Positions 1 through 5,898 of a stretch of DNA of 5,898 nt are shown here, in pieces. The translations under genes were made by a program, and so were the position numbers. Where the stretch lies: positions 1-5,898 of the forward strand of contig CACZIP010000139.1 in the NCBI GenBank assembly GCA_902781245.1, given 5' to 3'. The notes below the pieces were generated by a model. It was not told the DNA's origin. It saw only the letters and a program-made list of their open reading frames with translations, and ran no database searches. Each line of letters opens with the position of its first letter. The stretch's first letter is position 1. The DNA comes from an uncultured Coriobacteriaceae bacterium (GTDB lineage Bacteria > Actinomycetota > Coriobacteriia > Coriobacteriales > Eggerthellaceae).

Positions 1-1821
<1,821 letters not shown>

Positions 1822-1832
1822 GCGAAGAAGGC

Positions 1833-1885
1833 GAGTCGGTGCCCTGCGATGAGTCAGAATGAGTCAGGGGCCAGGGCACCGACTC
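1833..1885. terminator. Strong 14-bp inverted repeat between convergent genes; possible transcription barrier
   Basis: Bases 1833-1846 (GAGTCGGTGCCCTG) are perfectly complementary to 1872-1885, giving a 14-bp GC-rich stem with a 25-nt loop. It starts 12 bases after the glmS stop and lies between two converging genes, where a bidirectional terminator is expected. There is no T-run after the stem on the + strand. On the - strand the sequence leaving the stem is only mildly pyrimidine-rich (GCCTTCTTCGCC). A classic intrinsic terminator is therefore not demonstrated. The hairpin may instead block 3' exonucleases or simply reflect two opposed copies of a repeat. Confidence 0.35.
1849..1867. repeat. 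Two 9-nt direct repeats (ATGAGTCAG) in the hairpin loop
   Basis: ATGAGTCAG occurs at 1849-1857 and again at 1859-1867, separated by one base. Both lie in the loop of the 1833-1885 hairpin. Their complements occur downstream at 1881-1887 (GACTCAT) and 1888-1895 (CTGACTCA), so they can also form an alternative stem that excludes the larger hairpin. No protein-binding site is recognised. Confidence 0.6.
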
Positions 1886-1941
1886 ATCTGACTCACTGTG
1901 ATCAGTGAGCTAGGGGCCAAGGCGCCGACTCATCGGGCTCA
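1866..1941. repeat. Imperfect 30-nt direct repeat carrying the GAGTCGGYGCCYTG motif
   Basis: Bases 1866-1895 and 1912-1941 align over 30 nt with four mismatches, offset by 46 nt. Both contain the 14-nt motif GAGTCGGYGCCYTG on the - strand, at 1872-1885 and 1918-1931. A third copy lies on the + strand at 1833-1846. The first two motif copies are identical and the 1918-1931 copy differs by two transitions. The downstream 30-nt copy runs into the murT-gatD stop codon (1939-1941). The arrangement resembles REP-like intergenic palindromes, but family membership cannot be told from one locus. Confidence 0.7.
1892..1909. repeat. Small 7-bp hairpin
   Basis: CTCACTG (1892-1898) and CAGTGAG (1903-1909) are perfect complements around a TGAT loop. 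The hairpin sits between the two 30-nt direct repeats, downstream of both convergent genes. No U-tract follows in either direction, so I do not call it a terminator by itself. Confidence 0.5.
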
Positions 1942-4149
1942 TCGTGCGCGAACGCCGAGCTTGGCGCACATGAAGGCGTTGGCGGCACGTTCGGCTCGGT
2001 CGTCGAGCGCGCTGAGCGCAGGGGCGGGCGACCCGTTTTCGGCGGCTCTTCTTGCAAGCGCTTTTTCTATAAGCCAGTCGGCAATTTCGGGGTTCTTGGC
2101 AAGCAGGGGTCCGTGCAGGTACGTGGCCACGACATTGCGGTATCGGGCGCCGTCGAACCCATCTCGGCCGTTGTTGCCCTCGCCGCGACCGTCTATGATG
2201 CGGCCGAACGGCTCGCATCCATCGCCGAGGAACGTGCGCCCGGCATGGTTCTCGTAGCCGACGACGGGCGCTTTCGCCAATTGGCTTTCCAACGCCACGT
2301 TTCCGACGAGCCGATTGTGCGATCCGCCCTCTGCACGCTTCGTCTCGATGTCGAGGATTCCCAGCCCGGGCACGGTCTCGTTGCCGAGCAACCAGGTGCG
2401 CCCGAGAATCTGGAAACCTCCGCAGATAGCCAGCAGAACGCCGCCGCCCTCCACGTAGTCTCGCAGTGCAGTCGCCTGCTCGAGCAGGCTTCGCGATGCG
2501 GCGCGTTGCTCGCGGTCGGGGCCTCCGCCCAGAAAGACGATATCGGCTTGCGAGAAGTCAACCGGCTCTCCGCGCGTCGCGCGCACGACCTCGACATCGA
2601 TTGCGCGTCTGCGTGCGCGATTCGCCAGAACCGCCACATTGCCTCCGTCGCCGTAAAGGTTCAGCAGCTCCGGATACAGGTGGACGATCGTGAGCTTCGC
2701 ACGTGGATGCGTTTGGTTTGCCGGCGACACCGCCTGGTTGCAGGCGGGTATTCCCACCTCGTGCGCTCGCGTTCCAACAGCCGCATGCCCTGCATCGCTC
2801 GCTTTGGGCTCGAAAGCCTTCTCGTCACGCGCCATCTCGTCGAGCTCTGCCTTGACGCCCGGAAGTGCCGTGTAGTTCGCAATCAGGAAAAGGTCGGCAT
2901 CGGGTTTCGTGCAAGCCGCTTTCCGTGCGAGGTCGCGCGCTCCGTCGACGAGTTCCGCATCGATCCCCGCATACTTCAGCCTGACCTGCAAGTCGTTGCG
3001 CCTTATGCCGCCAGCGAACACGACGAGATCGTCGACTGTGGACAGCTCCTCGAAGTCGACGTCCCACAGCCATGAGACATCGTGGCCATCGGCTTCCTTG
3101 TCGTTGATGAAGAACGCGGCTGCCTTTGGCCCTGGGGCGTCGGCGACGATTCGCAGGTTCTGGTTGAGGCCGACGGGATTCTTGGCCAGGTTGAGCAGCA
3201 CGTCGTGCCCGCCGATGCGGTAGGCCTGGAGCCTTCCGTTGTCGGGTGCGAACGCGCGAATCGCGCGTTCGACGTATTCGAACGGGATGTTGCAGCAGTC
3301 GGCGGCGGCGCAAGCCGCCAGAAGGTTGTAGGCCATGTACGCACCCGCGAGCGGCGATTCCAGATGTCCGACGGTCGTGCCGTGACGCAGCACGCCGAAC
3401 GAAATCCCCTGCCTGTCGATCCGTACGCCGCGGGCCCGATACATCGGCTCGGTTCGCGCGAATCCACATCGGGGGCAGCGGTACGATCCCAGCTGTCCGT
3501 ACTGGTGCCAGGCGTAGTCGAGCTCGGCATCGCATGTCTGGCACAAGCCGGAATCGGCTACCTGGTTCTGGAGGAGCCCCAAATCTTCGGAAATGCCGAA
3601 GGACTTGCACTCGTTCGCCGAATGGTCGGCGATGGCCTGGCAGAACGGGTCGTCGGCATTGTAGACGAGCACCGTGCCGGGCGACGATGCCAGGGCTTCG
3701 GCTATTCGTTGTTGGACGTGGTCGATTTCGCCCGCTCGGTCCAACTGGTCGCGGAACAGGTTCAGCAGAACGACGAAATCGGGCTGCAGTTGGGGCATGA
3801 TCTTGGCCAGCCAGAGCTCGTCGCTTTCGAACACGCCCCAATCGGCGGTGCGGGCGTGCAGCAACGCGCTCGCCACGCCGGAGTCGAGATTGGCGCCGGT
3901 GCGGTTGCATGCGACTGTTTTCCCGTACGCTTCGAGCACATCTGCGAGCAGGTTCGTGACTGTCGTCTTTCCGTTCGTCCCGACAACCACGATGGTCCCT
4001 TCTGACACCCGCGGCTTCAGATGGGCGATGAGGTCGGGGTCGACGACGAGACCCGCCTTGCCGGGGAAATTGGCCGCCGGCCTGTGGGCCACTTCTGCAA
4101 GCGCCCATGTCGCTGCCGCCCCTACGGCTTTCGCAAGTTCGAACTTCAT
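1939..4149 (-). CDS. Single-chain lipid II isoglutaminyl synthase (MurT-GatD fusion)
   Basis: The 736-residue protein should use glutamine and ATP to amidate the alpha-carboxyl of D-glutamate in the lipid II stem peptide to D-isoglutamine, in the cytoplasm at the membrane. Residues 1 to ~440 are MurT. They show the Walker A GTNGKTT (57-63), an acidic FESDE (107-111), FRDQLDRAGEID (132-143), and a zinc ribbon C203/C206/C225/C228. The DUF1727 region has DNGRLQ (303-308), NLAKNPVGLN (320-329) and GHDVSW (355-360). Asp357 aligns, from memory, with the S. aureus MurT Asp349 that completes the GatD triad. An Ala-rich linker (~443-484) leads to GatD (~485-736): GGGPDREQ (541-548), nucleophile Cys576 in AICGGFQ, NRLVG (612-616), and His679 in TYLHGP. 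Each half is full length (S. aureus MurT ~437, GatD ~243). The ATG overlaps the asnB stop as ATGA with no clear Shine-Dalgarno, implying translational coupling. The symbol is left blank because murT and gatD are normally two genes. Confidence 0.95.
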   Translation of the reverse strand: MKFELAKAVGAAATWALAEVAHRPAANFPGKAGLVVDPDLIAHLKPRVSEGTIVVVGTNGKTTVTNLLADVLEAYGKTVACNRTGANLDSGVASALLHARTADWGVFESDELWLAKIMPQLQPDFVVLLNLFRDQLDRAGEIDHVQQRIAEALASSPGTVLVYNADDPFCQAIADHSANECKSFGISEDLGLLQNQVADSGLCQTCDAELDYAWHQYGQLGSYRCPRCGFARTEPMYRARGVRIDRQGISFGVLRHGTTVGHLESPLAGAYMAYNLLAACAAADCCNIPFEYVERAIRAFAPDNGRLQAYRIGGHDVLLNLAKNPVGLNQNLRIVADAPGPKAAAFFINDKEADGHDVSWLWDVDFEELSTVDDLVVFAGGIRRNDLQVRLKYAGIDAELVDGARDLARKAACTKPDADLFLIANYTALPGVKAELDEMARDEKAFEPKASDAGHAAVGTRAHEVGIPACNQAVSPANQTHPRAKLTIVHLYPELLNLYGDGGNVAVLANRARRRAIDVEVVRATRGEPVDFSQADIVFLGGGPDREQRAASRSLLEQATALRDYVEGGGVLLAICGGFQILGRTWLLGNETVPGLGILDIETKRAEGGSHNRLVGNVALESQLAKAPVVGYENHAGRTFLGDGCEPFGRIIDGRGEGNNGRDGFDGARYRNVVATYLHGPLLAKNPEIADWLIEKALARRAAENGSPAPALSALDDRAERAANAFMCAKLGVRAR
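2697..2823 (-). other. Inter-domain linker of the MurT-GatD fusion
   Basis: These bases encode roughly residues 443-484, between the end of the MurT DUF1727 region (IANYTALPGVKAELDEM) and the start of GatD (LTIVHLYPELLNLYGDGGN). The linker is rich in alanine, with scattered proline and charged residues, and has no motif I recognise. It has no stop codon, and no in-frame ATG with a convincing ribosome binding site. Met439 (codon at 2833-2835) just before it is the nearest possible internal start, with only a weak GAG upstream. Confidence 0.6.
3466..3543 (-). other. MurT four-cysteine zinc ribbon
   Basis: This part of murT-gatD encodes residues 203-228, with two CxxC knuckles: CQTC (203-206) and CPRC (225-228), separated by 18 residues. 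A Cys4 zinc ribbon inserted in the Mur-ligase central domain is characteristic of MurT and absent from MurC-F. It therefore supports the MurT assignment over another Mur ligase. All four cysteines are intact. Confidence 0.85.
4146..4149 (-). promoter_or_regulatory. ATGA stop-start overlap coupling asnB to murT-gatD
   Basis: The murT-gatD ATG (4149-4147) and the asnB TGA (4148-4146) share bases in an ATGA. The ~25 bases upstream of the ATG contain no convincing Shine-Dalgarno sequence, so the downstream gene probably depends on ribosomes terminating at asnB. This fixes the start choice and implies one mRNA. Confidence 0.85.
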
Positions 4150-5898
4150 GTTCGTGGCGCGAGCTTTTTCGCGCTATCGCCGAAGAACACCTCGTGCCAG
4201 CACAAGAAGCAGTAGATGTTCCAAATGCGCATCATCTTGAGCTTGTTGCGGCCGGCGATGGTCGCGAAATCGGCCGAGCGGTGGTCGTCGAGCATTTTCA
4301 CGAGGTAATCGACGTTGAAGAACTCGTGGGCGGCGGGCGACGTGAACGCCTCCTTGATGCGCTCGTAATACAGGTCGGTTTGCAGCCATACCGTCAGCGG
4401 TGTGATGAACGGCTGCTTGGGCATGTTGGCGACTTTCTTCTGGAAGCCGAGCTTGGCGGCGGCTACGCGGAGCGCGTACTTCGAATGCTCACCGTCGACG
4501 CGGCACGATGTGGGAAGTTGCAGCGCGATGTCGAGCACGCGCTTGTCGAGAAACGGCACACGCAGCTCGAGCGAGTGGGCCATGGACATCTTGTCGGCCT
4601 TCAGGCAGATGTCGAAGGGCATGTACGACACCATGTCGACGTATTGGGTTTGCGTGATGACGTCGATCTCCTGAGCTGCGGCCTCGTCGAAATGCGGCTT
4701 GCACCACTCCCATGGCTTGCAGGGACCGTCGTAACCGCGCAGCACAAGGGGCACTTCGTCCCACATGTAGTTCATGACGGCGCGCTGATAGCTGCGCTCG
4801 GGGCCTCCGGCGCCGCGCATGGCGAAATGGCGGCCATGAAACGGCGGCAGTTTTTCGGCAATCGCTCCTGCCGCGGCGCGAACGGGGCGTGGCACGGCCT
4901 TGAAGTACTTCTCGAACTCGAACTGGTCGTGGTAGATCCAATAGCCGCCGAATAGCTCGTCGGCCCCTTCGCCGGACTGCACTACCTTGACCTGCTGGCT
5001 TGCCAGGCGCGATACGAAGTACAGCGGAATGGCCGACGGCGCGCCGAGCGGCTCGTCCATGTGATACTGCTCGACGGGCACGATGTCGAGGAACTCCTCG
5101 GCGCTGACCTGCGTTTCCCAATTGGGGAGGTGCGCCCATTGGGCGAATGCGCGTGAATCGGCAAGTTCGTCGAGCTTGATGTCGAAATCGTCGAGTGCGG
5201 CGATCTCGGCGAGCTTGTCTTCGCAGCCAATGTCGTAGCCCACCGAGAACGTTTTCACGTCGGGTGCGTGTTGGCCCATGCAGTATGCCGCCAGCGACGA
5301 GTCGATTCCGCCGGACAGGAAGCTGCCGATCTCGACATCGGCGATCTCGTGTGCCGTGACCGACTCGTCGAACACCTCGTTCACGATGTCGGCCCATTCG
5401 TCGAGCGTCTTCGACTCGTCGATTTTGTAAGTGATGTGGAAGAAGCACTCGATGTGCATCTGGCCATCTTTGAACACCATGAAATGGCCGGGGAGCAGCT
5501 TGTGTACGCCTGCGAACATGGTCTGCGAGTCGTTCAAGTACTCGAAGCACAGATATTGCGGAAGCATCGCGCGGTTGACAGCGGGCGTGAACTTCGGGTG
5601 TGCGTAGAACGCCTTGATTTCGGAACCGTAGATGAGCCGGTCCCCGTCCTGCGTGTAGTAGAGCGGCTTGATGCCGAAAATATCGCGCGCGCAGACGAGC
5701 TGCTTTCGCACGTCATCCCAGATGGCGATTGCGAACATGCCGCGAAGACGCTCGAAGACGCCCACACCCCATTCCTCGTAGCCGTGCACGACGACCTCGG
5801 TGTCACCGTTCGTCGCGAATGTGTAGCCTGCCGCGCGCAGCTCGTCGCGCAGTTCCCGGAAGTTGTAGATCTCGCCGTTGAACGTGACGGTCACGTCA
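4146..5898 (-). CDS. asnB: Asparagine synthetase (glutamine-hydrolysing) family amidotransferase, N-terminus cut by window edge
   Basis: AsnB-family enzymes activate a carboxylate with ATP and amidate it with ammonia from glutamine. The substrate is usually aspartate; some members act on peptidoglycan mDAP or D-Asp. The frame is open to base 5898. About 70 N-terminal residues, including the catalytic Cys, are outside the window, so the GTG at 5894 is not the start. Counting that codon as residue 1, the glutaminase domain shows FNGEIYNFRELR (5-16), GDTEV (30-34), LRGMFAIAIWD (50-60) and ARDIFGIKPLYY (69-80). The synthetase domain has the ATP PP-loop SGGIDSS (194-200), SGEGADELFGGY (307-318) and KADKMSMAHSLELRVPFLD (432-450). 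A total of ~650 residues fits B. subtilis AsnB (632) and Corynebacterium LtsA better than E. coli AsnB (554). Residues ~221-243 form an acidic insert relative to B. subtilis AsnB. The gene is translationally coupled to murT-gatD, suggesting but not proving a wall-amidation role. Substrate cannot be decided from sequence alone. Confidence 0.93.
   Translation of the reverse strand, partial: DVTVTFNGEIYNFRELRDELRAAGYTFATNGDTEVVVHGYEEWGVGVFERLRGMFAIAIWDDVRKQLVCARDIFGIKPLYYTQDGDRLIYGSEIKAFYAHPKFTPAVNRAMLPQYLCFEYLNDSQTMFAGVHKLLPGHFMVFKDGQMHIECFFHITYKIDESKTLDEWADIVNEVFDESVTAHEIADVEIGSFLSGGIDSSLAAYCMGQHAPDVKTFSVGYDIGCEDKLAEIAALDDFDIKLDELADSRAFAQWAHLPNWETQVSAEEFLDIVPVEQYHMDEPLGAPSAIPLYFVSRLASQQVKVVQSGEGADELFGGYWIYHDQFEFEKYFKAVPRPVRAAAGAIAEKLPPFHGRHFAMRGAGGPERSYQRAVMNYMWDEVPLVLRGYDGPCKPWEWCKPHFDEAAAQEIDVITQTQYVDMVSYMPFDICLKADKMSMAHSLELRVPFLDKRVLDIALQLPTSCRVDGEHSKYALRVAAAKLGFQKKVANMPKQPFITPLTVWLQTDLYYERIKEAFTSPAAHEFFNVDYLVKMLDDHRSADFATIAGRNKLKMMRIWNIYCFLCWHEVFFGDSAKKLAPRT

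Noticed and set aside
1833..1909. A textbook intrinsic terminator
   Set aside because: The stems are strong but no T-run follows on either strand, so I kept only a low-confidence terminator call.
1822..1938. A small gene or RNA gene in the intergenic region
   Set aside because: The 117 bases are taken up by repeats and hairpins. No tRNA-like or other RNA structure is recognisable, and no credible short coding frame is present.
2697..2823. MurT-GatD joined by a frameshift error
   Set aside because: The frame runs through the linker without a stop, and the linker is an ordinary Ala-rich sequence between two complete domains. No remnant stop or start of two separate genes is visible.
2113..4955. 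Long + strand open frames (about 2113-3075, 3082-4005 and 4107-4955) opposite murT-gatD and asnB
   Set aside because: They are antisense to genes with strong family motifs, show no domain and have no plausible gene starts. The GC-rich code on the other strand explains them.
5881..5898. GTG at 5894 as the asnB start, and likewise TTG at 7 as the glmS start
   Set aside because: Both frames continue to the window edge, and both proteins would lack the N-terminal catalytic cysteine segment. They are truncated by the window, not short genes.

Overview
The window holds three genes and one short intergenic repeat cluster. The sequence is GC-rich by eye, and the gene content (MurT/GatD plus an AsnB of the Bacillus type) suggests a Gram-positive bacterium, most likely a high-GC Actinomycetota. 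A member of the Coriobacteriia/Eggerthellaceae is my best guess, but the sequence does not prove it.

Layout: positions 1-1821 (+) carry glmS without its first ~14 codons. Positions 1822-1938 are a 117-base intergenic region between convergent genes, filled with copies of a 14-nt motif (GAGTCGGYGCCYTG) in both orientations that can form strong hairpins. Positions 1939-4149 (-) encode a single 736-residue protein that joins MurT (Mur-ligase-like, with a four-cysteine zinc ribbon and the DUF1727 domain) to GatD (class I glutamine amidotransferase). Together these are lipid II isoglutaminyl synthase; in the characterised firmicute systems they are two separate proteins. Positions 4146-5898 (-) carry asnB, an asparagine-synthetase-family amidotransferase cut off at its N-terminus by the window edge. 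Its stop codon overlaps the murT-gatD start in an ATGA, so the two form an operon with asnB first.

All three genes encode glutamine-dependent amidotransferases, and at least two feed the cell wall. GlmS makes glucosamine-6-phosphate for UDP-GlcNAc, and MurT-GatD amidates the D-glutamate of the peptidoglycan stem. Because asnB is translationally coupled to murT-gatD, and because several AsnB-family proteins (Corynebacterium LtsA, Lactobacillus AsnB1, B. subtilis AsnB, Lactococcus AsnH) amidate peptidoglycan rather than free aspartate, asnB may also act on the wall. That is inference.

The points most worth a second look are the MurT-GatD fusion, the asnB/murT-gatD coupling, and the repeat cluster between the convergent genes.
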